From: Zunongwangia profunda SM-A87
Lineage (GTDB): Bacteria; Bacteroidota; Bacteroidia; Flavobacteriales; Flavobacteriaceae
Direction of reading: 5' to 3'
NCBI RefSeq assembly: GCF_000023465.1
Contig: NC_014041.1
Span: 1,990,001 to 2,054,000, forward strand
Length of the DNA stretch: 64,000 nt
The notes under the pieces are model-generated. The model was not told the origin of the DNA. It searched no databases and was given only the letters and a program-made list of their open reading frames with translations. Positions 19,070-27,107 of this stretch are shown here, in pieces. Both the position numbers and the translations under genes were made by a program. Position 1 is the stretch's first letter, and each line of letters begins with the position of its first letter.

Positions 19070-19077
19070 TACATTTG
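19070..19077 (+). promoter_or_regulatory. Putative -7 box of the first porin-like gene
   Basis: TACATTTG, a full TAnnTTTG match, 27 nt ahead of the ATG at 19105. The nearest clear TTTG (19039-19042) is 27 bp upstream, too far for a standard -33 box. Confidence 0.4.
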
Positions 19078-19104
19078 CCCCGTAATCAAAAACAAAATGT
19101 TATT

Positions 19105-19710
19105 ATGAAGAAGTCAATTTTAATTATTGCTTTAGTATTGTTTGGAGCCACTACGATGAGTGCTCAGGAAGCTTGGAATTTTGGTATTAAAGGTGGTGTT
19201 AACTTCGCTAATTTTACCGGAGACGATTTTAGTTCAGATAATTCAAGAACAAGTTTTAATGTAGGTTTATTAGCTGAAATTCCTTTAGCAGACCGATTTT
19301 CTATTCAGCCAGAGGTTTTATATTCTGGGCAGGGATACGAGATTTACGAAAATGATCAGGCTAATTTTTTAGATGTAGATGATAATGTAGAATATCAACT
19401 AGACTACGTAAGTGTACCTGTTTTAGCTAAGATCTATTTAGTAGATGGATTAAGTGTACAAGCTGGACCTACCTTTAATTTTAAGGTTAATGAAGAGATC
19501 GATTATCAACCAACTCAAGACGGCGGAGATATCGATAATCCATATCCAGGAGCTCAGGATTTTGAATTTGGTGGAGCAGCAGGATTAGAGTATAAATTCA
19601 ACAATGGATTTTTTATCCAGGGTAGATATACTTATGGATTCTCTGAAACTTTTGAAGATCTAGACATACATAACTCTGTATGGCAAGCCGGTGTAGGTTT
19701 TATGTTCTAA
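19105..19710 (+). CDS. Outer-membrane beta-barrel protein, porin/PorT-like family
   Basis: A 201-residue outer-membrane protein. Signal peptide MKKSILIIALVLFGATTMSAQ, then the typical opening of Bacteroidota small barrels, NFGIKGGVNFANFTGDDF, about eight amphipathic strands (FSIQPEVLYSGQGYEI, YVSVPVLAKIYLVDGLSVQAGPTFNFKV) and a final aromatic strand QAGVGFMF. ATG 19105 is chosen since it opens the signal peptide; a TTG 30 bp upstream lies in the -7 box. Paralogue of the next gene, with which it shares strand sequences and a near-identical terminator. Function unknown. Confidence 0.85.
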   Translation: MKKSILIIALVLFGATTMSAQEAWNFGIKGGVNFANFTGDDFSSDNSRTSFNVGLLAEIPLADRFSIQPEVLYSGQGYEIYENDQANFLDVDDNVEYQLDYVSVPVLAKIYLVDGLSVQAGPTFNFKVNEEIDYQPTQDGGDIDNPYPGAQDFEFGGAAGLEYKFNNGFFIQGRYTYGFSETFEDLDIHNSVWQAGVGFMF

Positions 19711-19749
19711 GAACCTATAAAGGTCAACTAACTAACCAAATTATGAATT

Positions 19750-19779
19750 AAAGCGGAAGTATTTTCTTCCGCTTTTTTT
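19750..19779 (+). terminator. Intrinsic terminator of first porin-like gene
   Basis: Arms AAAGCGGAAG / CTTCCGCTTT with loop TATTTT followed by a T run. Nearly identical to the terminator at 20570-20598. Confidence 0.85.
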
Positions 19780-19938
19780 ATTATTCCTATTCACGATTTG
19801 TAGATTTCAAATTGAAAAGTGAAGGATTTTATTATTGCCTAAGTTATTTTCACTCTTAAGAATAAAAAAACACTTTCCAATTTAATGTTTTATTAAAATT
19901 AGAATACTTTTATCCCATCAATTAAAAAATATCTTTTG

Positions 19939-20517
19939 ATGCTTAAAAAATTATCATTTGTCATTTTCTTTTTAGCGGGAATGACTTCTTTTGCGCAGCG
20001 CACGGAATTCGGTATAAAGGGCGGTCTTAATTTTTCTAATTTAGCCGGTGATGCAAGTTCAGAATTTGAGTGGGTAACAAGCTTTCATATTGGAGGTTTG
20101 GTGGAATTTCAGGTTAATGACTTTTTGTCTATTCAACCAGAAGCTCAGTATTCATTGCAGGGGTTTGGATTTACTAATGATGAAAATGTTAGTATTGGGT
20201 ATGTTAATATACCGGTATTAGCGAAATTTTATTTAGGGGGTAAAAACTTTAGTTTAGAAGCTGGCCCTCAATTTGGAATCAAAGTAAGTTCAAAATACGA
20301 CTTTGATGGAGGAAGTGCAGATATTGAAGAAGGCTTGAATAACTTTGATTTCTCTGGAGTTTTAGGTGCATCGTATGAATTTGATAATAATTTATTTTTT
20401 AGTGCAAGATACATTGCAGGTTACACCAATGTTATAGAAAAGGAAGCATTCGCAGGAGAGGATGCCTCTACTCCTAATAGTGTTTTCCAATTCTCTGTAG
20501 GATATAAATTTCAATAA
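19939..20517 (+). CDS. Outer-membrane beta-barrel protein, porin/PorT-like family (paralogue)
   Basis: A 192-residue barrel protein, paralogous to the gene just upstream: signal peptide MLKKLSFVIFFLAGMTSFAQ, then EFGIKGGLNFSNLAGDA, FLSIQPEAQYSLQGFGF, NIPVLAKFYLGGKNFSLEAGPQFGIKV and final FQFSVGYKFQ. The match in order and spacing of these blocks with the neighbour points to tandem duplication followed by divergence. ATG 19939 follows a TTG by 3 bp. It has its own terminator, so the two genes are separate units. Confidence 0.85.
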   Translation: MLKKLSFVIFFLAGMTSFAQRTEFGIKGGLNFSNLAGDASSEFEWVTSFHIGGLVEFQVNDFLSIQPEAQYSLQGFGFTNDENVSIGYVNIPVLAKFYLGGKNFSLEAGPQFGIKVSSKYDFDGGSADIEEGLNNFDFSGVLGASYEFDNNLFFSARYIAGYTNVIEKEAFAGEDASTPNSVFQFSVGYKFQ

Positions 20518-20569
20518 AAAATAATTTTCTGATAAATGTCCCATAGGATTACCTTGAGGTAGTTTATCT

Positions 20570-20598
20570 AAAGCGGAAGATTTTCTTCCGCTTTTTTT
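20570..20598 (+). terminator. Intrinsic terminator of second porin-like gene
   Basis: Arms AAAGCGGAAGA / TCTTCCGCTTT with a 3-nt loop and a T run; same core as the terminator of the upstream paralogue. Confidence 0.85.
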
Positions 20599-20639
20599 AT
20601 ATTTAAAATTTTTATCTTTATCATTAAATAGAATATATC

Positions 20640-21053
20640 ATGAAGCTTCTAATTATAAACGGACCTAATCTAAATCTTTTGGGTACCAGAGAGCCTGAAA
20701 TATACGGAAATCAGACGTTCAAAGAATATTTTGATGATCTACAAAAGAAATTTGAAATAATAAAGCTTTCTTATTTTCAAAGTAATATCGAAGGAGAGAT
20801 TATAGATATGCTTCATGATGCGCGCAAGGAGTTTGACGGTGTGATTCTAAACGCTGCGGCTTACACGCATACTTCAGTAGCTATTGCAGATGCCATTAAA
20901 GCCATCGAAACTCCGGTGGTCGAGGTTCATATTTCTAACACTCATGCTAGAGAAAGTTTCAGACATAAATCATATTTGTCTCCAGTGGTGAAAGGCGTTA
21001 TTTTGGGATTCGGACTTAAAAGTTATGACCTGGCTATACAAAGTTTTTTATAA
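20640..21053 (+). CDS. aroQ: Type II 3-dehydroquinate dehydratase
   Basis: A 137-residue enzyme for the third step of the shikimate pathway, converting 3-dehydroquinate to 3-dehydroshikimate. Active-site landmarks: INGPNLNLLGTREPEIYG with Arg17 and the catalytic Tyr22, ILNAAAYTHTSVAI with the substrate-binding Asn, and VEVHISNTHARE with the catalytic His. Length is slightly short of the usual 145-150 residues but all catalytic motifs are intact. Monocistronic, downstream of the second barrel-protein terminator; a weak TATCTTTA lies upstream. Confidence 0.93.
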   Translation: MKLLIINGPNLNLLGTREPEIYGNQTFKEYFDDLQKKFEIIKLSYFQSNIEGEIIDMLHDARKEFDGVILNAAAYTHTSVAIADAIKAIETPVVEVHISNTHARESFRHKSYLSPVVKGVILGFGLKSYDLAIQSFL

Positions 21054-21139
21054 TTTTAGTCTGAATTCGATAATTTCAGTATTCCTTTAATTCGGAATTT
21101 CTTAAGCCAGTAAGAAATTTTATCAATTTTTTGTTCGTA

Positions 21140-21859
21140 ATGAAAAAATCTTATTTGAATTGGAGTAGCGGTAAAGATGCCGCTTTTTCTTTATATGAAC
21201 TTCAGCAACAGGGCGATTTTGATGTTGTTGAGCTTTTTACAGCAATCAATACTGATGTAAACCGAATTTCGATGCATGGAGTGCGTCTTGAACTGCTACA
21301 AGCGCAGGCTAGAAGTATTGGACTACCATTACATTTAGCCGAATTTTCCGGAAATGTTTCTATGGAAACCTACAATAGGGTTATGGAAACTGAAACTAAA
21401 AAACTGAAAGCAGCAGGAATCGATTTTGCCTGTTTTGGCGATATTTTTTTAGAAGATCTAAAAGAATATCGAGATTCGCAGTTAGCCAAGGTTGGTTTAA
21501 CCGGTATATATCCGCTTTGGAAAAAAGAAACCACAAAATTAGTGGAAGATTTTATAGAATTAGGATTTAAAGCGATCATAGTATGTACCAATGCTCAATA
21601 TTTAGATGAATCTTTCTGCGGAAGAGTGATCGACCATCAATTTTTAGCCGATTTGCCCGAAAATGTAGACCCATGTGGTGAAAACGGTGAGTTTCATACC
21701 TTCGTTTTCGATGGGCCTATTTTTTCTGAATCCATTAAATTTGAAATTGGCGAAAAAGTACATCGAACATACAAAAGCGTAGAAGACGGGGAGGATAATT
21801 GTTTTACAGATGAAGATACCAACTGGGATACTGGTTTTTGGTATTGCGATTTAATCTAG
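21140..21859 (+). CDS. Diphthine--ammonia ligase-type adenine nucleotide hydrolase (Dph6 family)
   Basis: A 239-residue ATP-pyrophosphatase (PP-loop) protein. The PP-loop is LNWSSGKDAAFSLY near the N-terminus, and the family motif CGENGEFHTFVFDGPIF lies near residue 185. Bacteria lack diphthamide, so the real substrate is unknown; bacterial members are presumed to adenylate a carboxylate and transfer ammonia. ATG 21140 is chosen (MKKSYLNWSSG); a TTG nine bases upstream is less likely. Follows aroQ by 86 bp and may be co-transcribed. Confidence 0.83.
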   Translation: MKKSYLNWSSGKDAAFSLYELQQQGDFDVVELFTAINTDVNRISMHGVRLELLQAQARSIGLPLHLAEFSGNVSMETYNRVMETETKKLKAAGIDFACFGDIFLEDLKEYRDSQLAKVGLTGIYPLWKKETTKLVEDFIELGFKAIIVCTNAQYLDESFCGRVIDHQFLADLPENVDPCGENGEFHTFVFDGPIFSESIKFEIGEKVHRTYKSVEDGEDNCFTDEDTNWDTGFWYCDLI

Positions 21860-21863
21860 AATA

Positions 21864-21895
21864 CAGACCGCTGCGCTATTAGATGTTAGAACATA
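21864..21895. repeat. Copy of a degenerate intergenic repeat
   Basis: Begins CAGACCGCTGCGCTATTAGA. A similar core occurs at 28431 and 28621 (TTAGAGCGCTGCGCT and TTAGACCGCTACGTCG). All three lie just after stop codons or in gene-free DNA, with GC content above the surroundings. Confidence 0.35.
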
Positions 21896-22079
21896 GATTT
21901 TTTTGAATATAAAATAAAAAATATCCAAATTCGTCATTTTTAGATATTTTTTTACTTCACAAAAGCAGTTTCGCTTGTTTTTATCATATTTCTAAAAAGA
22001 TTCGGTTTTTGTAAGCTCTTAGCTTCTTATTGAAACACGGAACTATCGACTAACTACTTTTACAAAATAAAACCAAATA

Positions 22080-22115
22080 AAAAAGCCCTGAAAATTGATA
22101 TTTTCAGGGCTTTTT
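22080..22115. terminator. Bidirectional intrinsic terminator
   Basis: Fifteen-base arms (AAAAGCCCTGAAAAT / ATTTTCAGGGCTTTT) around loop TGAT, between the Dph6-type gene and the convergent lpdA. Confidence 0.88.
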
Positions 22116-22157
22116 ATCATGTCTAAGATCTAATCTCTAAAATCTCAAATGGTTAGC

Positions 22158-23549
22158 TTAGATATGAATTACTTCATCGTAAGCAGCAGCAACAGCTTCC
22201 ATCACCGCTTCACTCATTGTAGGGTGAGGGTGAACTGTTTTTAATACTTCATGTCCTGTGGTTTCTAATTTTCTACCAAGAACGGCTTCAGCGATCATAT
22301 CGGTAACACCGGCACCAATCATATGGCATCCTAACCACTCACCGTATTTTGCATCAAAGATTACTTTTACAAATCCGTCTGATTTTCCGGCAGCTTTTGC
22401 TTTACCAGAAGCAGAGAATGGGAATTTTCCCACTTTAATTTCGTAACCAGCTTCTTTGGCTTGCTTTTCAGTCATTCCTACTGATGCAATTTCAGGAGTT
22501 GCATAGGTACAACCAGGAATATTTCCGTAATCTAAAGGCTGTACATTCATTCCCTTAATTTTTTCAACACAAATAATTCCTTCTGCAGAAGCAACGTGTG
22601 CAAGCGCTGGGCCGTGAACAACATCACCAATAGCGTAAATCCCGTCTTTATTTGTTTTATAGAAATCGTCTACAACGATCTTGTCTTTATCGGTTTTGAT
22701 CCCTAATTCTTCAAGACCAATATTTTCGATATTTGTTTTAATACCAACTGCAGAAAGCACGATATCTGCTTCTAAAGTTTCTTCTCCTTTTTTGGTTTTA
22801 ACTTTTGCTTTAACGCCATCGCCAGAAGTATCAACGCTCTCTACAGAAGAGTTTGTCATCACTTTAATTCCGGCTTTTTTAACGCTACGCTCAAATTGCT
22901 TAGATACCTCTTCGTCTTCTAAAGGCACAAGATTTGGTAAGAATTCTACGATAGTAACCTCGGTTCCCATTGAATTATAAAAATGAGCAAACTCCACACC
23001 AATGGCGCCACTACCAACAACGATCATTTTCTTTGGTTGCTTGTCTAAAGACATAGCCTCACGATATCCAATAACTTTTTTACCGTCTTGTTTTAGGTTA
23101 GGCAGTTCACGAGAGCGAGCACCTGTAGCTACGATAATATGGTCGGCAGAATATTCTGTCTTTTTATCTTTAGCATCGGTAACTTCCACTTTTTTACCTG
23201 CCTTAAGTTTTCCGTAACCATCGATAACATCGATTTTGTTCTTTTTCATAAGGAATTGTACACCCTTACTCATCCCATTGGCCACATCACGACTTCTTTT
23301 AATTACGGCACCAAAATCCTTATCGGGGCTTTGAAGCTTTAAACCGTAGTCTTCTGCATGTTTAAGGTATTCAAAAACCTCTGCGCTTTTAAGCAATGCT
23401 TTTGTTGGGATACATCCCCAGTTTAGACAAACACCACCAAGGTTTTCTTTTTCCACAATGGCTGTTTTAAAGCCTAATTGTGAAGCACGGATAGCAGTTA
23501 CATAACCACCCGGGCCACTACCTAAAACAATGATATCGTATTTACTCAT
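22158..23549 (-). CDS. lpdA: Dihydrolipoyl dehydrogenase (E3)
   Basis: A 463-residue flavoprotein that reoxidises dihydrolipoamide in the pyruvate, 2-oxoglutarate and branched-chain 2-oxoacid dehydrogenase complexes and the glycine cleavage system. FAD-binding IIVLGSGPGGYV (residues 5-16), the redox disulfide C41/C46 in GGVCLNWGCIPTKALL, NAD site VVGSGAIGVEFA, second FAD motif YAIGDVV, and the catalytic HPHPTMSEAV (H442) near the end are all present. It is not next to E1/E2 genes, as is usual for the shared E3 of flavobacteria. Ends at a shared terminator. Confidence 0.94.
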   Translation of the reverse strand: MSKYDIIVLGSGPGGYVTAIRASQLGFKTAIVEKENLGGVCLNWGCIPTKALLKSAEVFEYLKHAEDYGLKLQSPDKDFGAVIKRSRDVANGMSKGVQFLMKKNKIDVIDGYGKLKAGKKVEVTDAKDKKTEYSADHIIVATGARSRELPNLKQDGKKVIGYREAMSLDKQPKKMIVVGSGAIGVEFAHFYNSMGTEVTIVEFLPNLVPLEDEEVSKQFERSVKKAGIKVMTNSSVESVDTSGDGVKAKVKTKKGEETLEADIVLSAVGIKTNIENIGLEELGIKTDKDKIVVDDFYKTNKDGIYAIGDVVHGPALAHVASAEGIICVEKIKGMNVQPLDYGNIPGCTYATPEIASVGMTEKQAKEAGYEIKVGKFPFSASGKAKAAGKSDGFVKVIFDAKYGEWLGCHMIGAGVTDMIAEAVLGRKLETTGHEVLKTVHPHPTMSEAVMEAVAAAYDEVIHI

Positions 23550-23662
23550 ATTTAGATTTTTTTATACAAAAAATAGTTCTTGCGAATTTAAGGAATAATC
23601 CCTTAACCGAAAAGTTTTGAACTTGTAGGATTGGCTAAAAGTTTTATGAGTTTCTCTCCAAT

Positions 23663-23690
23663 AAAAAAAGCTTTACCGAAAAGATAAAGC
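23663..23690 (-). terminator. Intrinsic terminator of the msrB operon
   Basis: On the minus strand GCTTTATC pairs with GGTAAAGC (one G-T pair) around TTTTC, followed by TTTTTTT. It lies 27 bp after the stop of the collagen-like lipoprotein gene. Confidence 0.75.
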
Positions 23691-23716
23691 CTCTGAATTT
23701 TAAACTATAAAGAATT

Positions 23717-24268
23717 TTAGTTAGCCATTTTTATATCTGAAGTTTTTATATTCAATTCTTTCATTACCGAATTATAATTGGTAATATCAAGTTCATTGTG
23801 GGAAGCTAAATAATTTGAAGGAACAACAACCACTCTAAATATTTGATTGTTGGTATAATCCGTACTAAGGTTACTTAAATCAAAATTTCCTTCAATAATG
23901 ATCTCCACATCTGATGCGGTATGATTGTAAACATATTGAATTGTTCCATCATTTAGAAAGAAATTTTGAGGGATTAAACTCCAGGTATCCATAAAATTAC
24001 CTTCATTATCTTGAATTTCTCGGTATCGATACACTAAAACCGCATCAGCTTCAGGGTTTATTGTTTGCACATCATCTGGAATTAAAATTACCCTTGAATA
24101 ACTATTCGTGTCATCATAATAATCAAAAGTAATTTGCTCTTCTAAAGTATAAGCTAATCCATCAAGTCCATCTTCTCCCGGAGGACCTTGTGGTCCTGGT
24201 TCTCCATCATCAGAACAGGAAGTAAATAAAAATGTGGTTACAAAAAGTAAGGTGAATATCTTTTTCAT
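23717..24268 (-). CDS. Lipoprotein with short collagen-like segment
   Basis: A 183-residue lipoprotein: signal [18 protein letters not shown] with lipobox LFTSC, then five Gly-X-Y triplets (GEPGPQGPPGEDGLDG, residues 23-38), the collagen-like linker often seen directly after the lipid anchor in Bacteroidota lipoproteins. The remaining ~145 residues form a beta-rich domain without a recognised motif. Last gene in a unit with two msrB genes (22 bp after the second msrB stop), so a role in envelope oxidative stress is possible but only by context. Confidence 0.75.
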   Translation of the reverse strand: MKKIFTLLFVTTFLFTSCSDDGEPGPQGPPGEDGLDGLAYTLEEQITFDYYDDTNSYSRVILIPDDVQTINPEADAVLVYRYREIQDNEGNFMDTWSLIPQNFFLNDGTIQYVYNHTASDVEIIIEGNFDLSNLSTDYTNNQIFRVVVVPSNYLASHNELDITNYNSVMKELNIKTSDIKMAN

Positions 24269-24290
24269 AGTGGTAAATATTTAAGGGTTT

Positions 24291-24686
24291 CTAATTGTTT
24301 TTAAAATCTATACTGGCCGAATTTACACAATAGCGCTGGCCGGTTTCTGTAGGGCCATCGTCAAAGACATGGCCCAAATGACTTCCACAGTTGGCGCATA
24401 GAATTTCGGTTCTTATCATTCCAAAGGTGCGATCCTGTACATACTCAATTTTGCCTTCTATAGCTTCATCGAAGCTTGGCCAGCCACAACCGCTTTCAAA
24501 CTTACTATCGCTTTCGAATAACTTTTCATTACAAGCGGCGCAACGATATTCTCCATCTTCAAAATGTAGGTTATATTTACCGGTGTGCGGTGCTTCAGTT
24601 CCTTTTTTTCTTAAAACACGGTATTGTTCCTCAGATAGCTGCTCTTTCCATTCAGCTTCCGGTTTCTCGATATTATATTTTTTCAT
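24291..24686 (-). CDS. msrB: Peptide-methionine (R)-S-oxide reductase MsrB, cytoplasmic
   Basis: A 131-residue MsrB that repairs methionine-R-sulfoxide in proteins using thioredoxin. It has the structural zinc cysteines in CAACNEKL and CANCGSHLGHVFDDGP and the catalytic Cys in GQRYCVNSASIDF. There is no signal peptide, so it should work in the cytoplasm. It starts 9 bp after the stop of the exported MsrB gene at 24696 and is followed by a lipoprotein gene. The pair probably arose by duplication and then split by compartment. Confidence 0.92.
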   Translation of the reverse strand: MKKYNIEKPEAEWKEQLSEEQYRVLRKKGTEAPHTGKYNLHFEDGEYRCAACNEKLFESDSKFESGCGWPSFDEAIEGKIEYVQDRTFGMIRTEILCANCGSHLGHVFDDGPTETGQRYCVNSASIDFKNN

Positions 24687-24695
24687 TGGGGTTAA

Positions 24696-25184
24696 TTATT
24701 TTTCAGTTGGTATAAAGTTCATAGCGACACCGTTTATACAATGTCTTTTTCCGGTAGTTTCTCTTGGTCCATCATCAAAAACATGACCTAAATGTCCACC
24801 ACACTTTGCGCAGTGCACTTCGTCGCGTTGGTAGCCCAGTTTAGAATCAGAGCCAAAAGCTACTCCACCTTCTATAGCACGATCAAAACTTGGCCATCCG
24901 GTACCGCTTTCGAACTTGTGTTTATTTTCATAAAGTTCGTTTCCGCAGGCAGCGCAAACAAATGTTCCGTTTCCTTTTACCGTTAGAAGGTCACTGGAAT
25001 AAGGACGCTCGGTCGCAGCTTTTCGAAGTACTTTAAATTCGGCATCTGTAAGTTCTTTTTTCCATTCGCTTTCAGATTTAGAAATTTCGAACTTTTGCTT
25101 CTTTTTAGAATTTTCGTCCTGAGCGTTTCCTTTGCAACTTACCAGGGTAAACACGGCAATAAATATGAATAGTAACTTTCTCAT
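24696..25184 (-). CDS. msrB: Peptide-methionine (R)-S-oxide reductase MsrB, lipoprotein form
   Basis: A 162-residue MsrB with an N-terminal lipoprotein signal (MRKLLFIFIAVFTLVSC, lipobox TLVSC) and a charged linker, so it should act in the periplasm or on the outer membrane. The catalytic domain has zinc ligands CAACGNEL and CAKCGGHLGHVFDDGP and the active Cys in GKRHCINGVAMNF. First gene of the msrB-msrB-lipoprotein unit. The reductant for an exported MsrB must be periplasmic; no such partner is encoded here. Confidence 0.91.
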   Translation of the reverse strand: MRKLLFIFIAVFTLVSCKGNAQDENSKKKQKFEISKSESEWKKELTDAEFKVLRKAATERPYSSDLLTVKGNGTFVCAACGNELYENKHKFESGTGWPSFDRAIEGGVAFGSDSKLGYQRDEVHCAKCGGHLGHVFDDGPRETTGKRHCINGVAMNFIPTEK

Positions 25185-25239
25185 TTGTTTTTATGTTGAA
25201 AGTTACAAAGATTATGCCGTGATGAACGTTGTGATTTTG

Positions 25240-26082
25240 TTAATAACCTTTTGGTCTCCCAGGATTCGACGATGTCCAAGACCTTCGGTTAAATAGAGTT
25301 CGCTGTTTTTTAGTTTGATTATGAATTTCTTCAGCACATTTGTAATGCACATCCACATCATTTTTATCGTGGATTACCAAAGTAGGAATATGAACACTTT
25401 GCGCTGAAATTGCTCCAGAGTAATTATCCATATCCTGCCCAAATTTTTTATCAAAATGGGCTTTCATCAAATAAGCCACTTCTTTGTCCATATGCAGGTT
25501 TTTCACAAATTCCTGCGTGATCGCAGTCACGCTATTTGCGGTGCCAATAATCACGGCTCTTTCTGGAGATATTCCTTCTTTAATTGCTTTTAGTGTAGAC
25601 ATTCCGCCTAAGGAATGTCCAATGATCGAATGAAACGGACCATATTTTTTATTCAAAAAATGAATAGCTTCTATAAAGTGAGGCATCATGCTCATTTTTC
25701 CCGAAGCTTTGCCGTGGGCAGGAGCATCAAAGCTTATTGTACTAAATCCTTCTTTTAGCACGGCATCGGCGATTTTAGAAAGTTGTGTACCACGGCCACT
25801 CCATCCATGTACGAGTAAAACTTTTTGGGCACTTTCACCATATTCATAAACAATGATTTGTTTTTTGCTTTTTGGTAAAATCTGTTGCGTTTGTATGGTA
25901 TTTTGATCCATAGCCTTTTCGCGATTGGGAAGCTTATATTTTAGTGGAGTGAGAAATAATTTACCTGCAAATTTACTGGCTAGATAAGGGGACACCCAGT
26001 TTAAAAATTTACCGGTATATAAAATATACCAGGGAAGCAGTAATTGCTGAATAGGGGTTTTATCTTTATGCTTTTTTGCCAT
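25240..26082 (-). CDS. Alpha/beta hydrolase with frameshifted C-terminus
   Basis: A 280-residue alpha/beta hydrolase. The nucleophile elbow IIGHSLGGMS and acid-loop VIHDKNDVDVHY are intact, but the final residues (RRSWTSSNPGRPKGY) look foreign. If one A is removed from the A6 run at 25306-25311 (T6 on the plus strand) the frame continues as NSELYLTEGLGHRRILGDQK and stops at 25212, restoring the expected strand, catalytic His (GLGHRRIL) and helix. So the gene is frameshifted in a homopolymer, either a real inactivating mutation or a sequence error. The intact version would span 25212-26082. Substrate unknown. Confidence 0.85.
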   Translation of the reverse strand: MAKKHKDKTPIQQLLLPWYILYTGKFLNWVSPYLASKFAGKLFLTPLKYKLPNREKAMDQNTIQTQQILPKSKKQIIVYEYGESAQKVLLVHGWSGRGTQLSKIADAVLKEGFSTISFDAPAHGKASGKMSMMPHFIEAIHFLNKKYGPFHSIIGHSLGGMSTLKAIKEGISPERAVIIGTANSVTAITQEFVKNLHMDKEVAYLMKAHFDKKFGQDMDNYSGAISAQSVHIPTLVIHDKNDVDVHYKCAEEIHNQTKKQRTLFNRRSWTSSNPGRPKGY

Positions 26083-26219
26083 TTTTAAAATGAATTGTTA
26101 TTCAGATTCGAAAATTTTGGAATCCTTTTTGAAAGCTGAAAAATTGTTAAATCCTACTTAAACAAAACTTTAAAGCGCTGTGGCTTTTGTAATTTTAACA
26201 AAACTAATCTAATTAAAAT

Positions 26220-27044
26220 ATGAAAGTAAAGAAGTGGATAGTAGTTCTTTTTGTTGCTACTTTAACAGTAGTCGCCTGTAAAGTAAATCCTTTCACAGGA
26301 CAAAAGAATTTAAATTTTGTAAGTAATGATCAATTGTTCTCCGCCTCGTTTCAGCAATACGATGCATTTTTGGATAGTAGTAATGTGGTGACCGGTACTG
26401 CTGAATCCAGGATGGTAAAAAGAGTTGGTGATAAAATTAAAACTGCAGCTGAGCGTTATTTAAACGCAAATGGATACCAGGGATTTTTGGACGATTTTAG
26501 ATTTGAATATAATCTTGTAAAGGACGATCAGGTAAACGCATTTGCTATGCCAGGAGGAAAAACCGTGGTATATACTGGTATTTTGCCAATTACTCAGGAC
26601 GAAACTGGTCTGGCGGTCGTGATGGGACACGAGGTGGCACATGCATTAGCCGATCATGGTGCGCAACGAATGAGTGCAGCACAAGTGCAGCAAGTGGTTG
26701 GTGGAGTAGGAGCAGCGGCTCTTAGTGGTAAAAGCCAGCAAACCCAACAGATTTTTGCTCAGGCTTACGGAATTGGAACACAGTTAGGAGTGATGCTACC
26801 TTTTAGTAGAAGTCATGAATCTGAAGCCGACGGAATAGGCTTGACCTTAATGGCTATTGCCGGATATAATCCAGATGAGGCAGCCGATTTATGGAGAAGG
26901 ATGCAGCAAAACAGTGGAGGAGCTTCAACACCCCAATTTTTAAGTACACACCCGTCAAATCAAACCAGAATAAATAATCTTGAAGCCTGGGCTCCTGAAG
27001 CAAAAGCTGAAGCCCGAAAATATGGAGTAACAAGTTTTCAATAA
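26220..27044 (+). CDS. M48 family metalloprotease, lipoprotein
   Basis: A 274-residue periplasmic zinc protease of the LoiP/BepA-like M48 group. Lipobox with C20 (TVVAC), zinc motif HEVAH at 137-141 in VVMGHEVAHALADHGAQRM, and third ligand in SHESEADGIGLTLM (about 198-211). Small M48 lipoproteins degrade or assist folding of outer-membrane proteins, which fits an envelope quality-control role. Monocistronic, with a terminator 20 bp after its stop. Confidence 0.9.
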   Translation: MKVKKWIVVLFVATLTVVACKVNPFTGQKNLNFVSNDQLFSASFQQYDAFLDSSNVVTGTAESRMVKRVGDKIKTAAERYLNANGYQGFLDDFRFEYNLVKDDQVNAFAMPGGKTVVYTGILPITQDETGLAVVMGHEVAHALADHGAQRMSAAQVQQVVGGVGAAALSGKSQQTQQIFAQAYGIGTQLGVMLPFSRSHESEADGIGLTLMAIAGYNPDEAADLWRRMQQNSGGASTPQFLSTHPSNQTRINNLEAWAPEAKAEARKYGVTSFQ

Positions 27045-27065
27045 TATTTAGAAATAAATAAGTTG

Positions 27066-27096
27066 AAAAAGCTACACTATCTGGTGTAGCTTTTTT
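27066..27096 (+). terminator. Intrinsic terminator after the M48 protease gene
   Basis: Arms AAAAAGCTACAC / GTGTAGCTTTTTT around a TATCTG loop. It ends 12 bp before the next gene's ATG, so the transporter promoter must overlap it or read-through occurs. Confidence 0.8.
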
Positions 27097-27107
27097 ATTT
27101 TTAGTCC

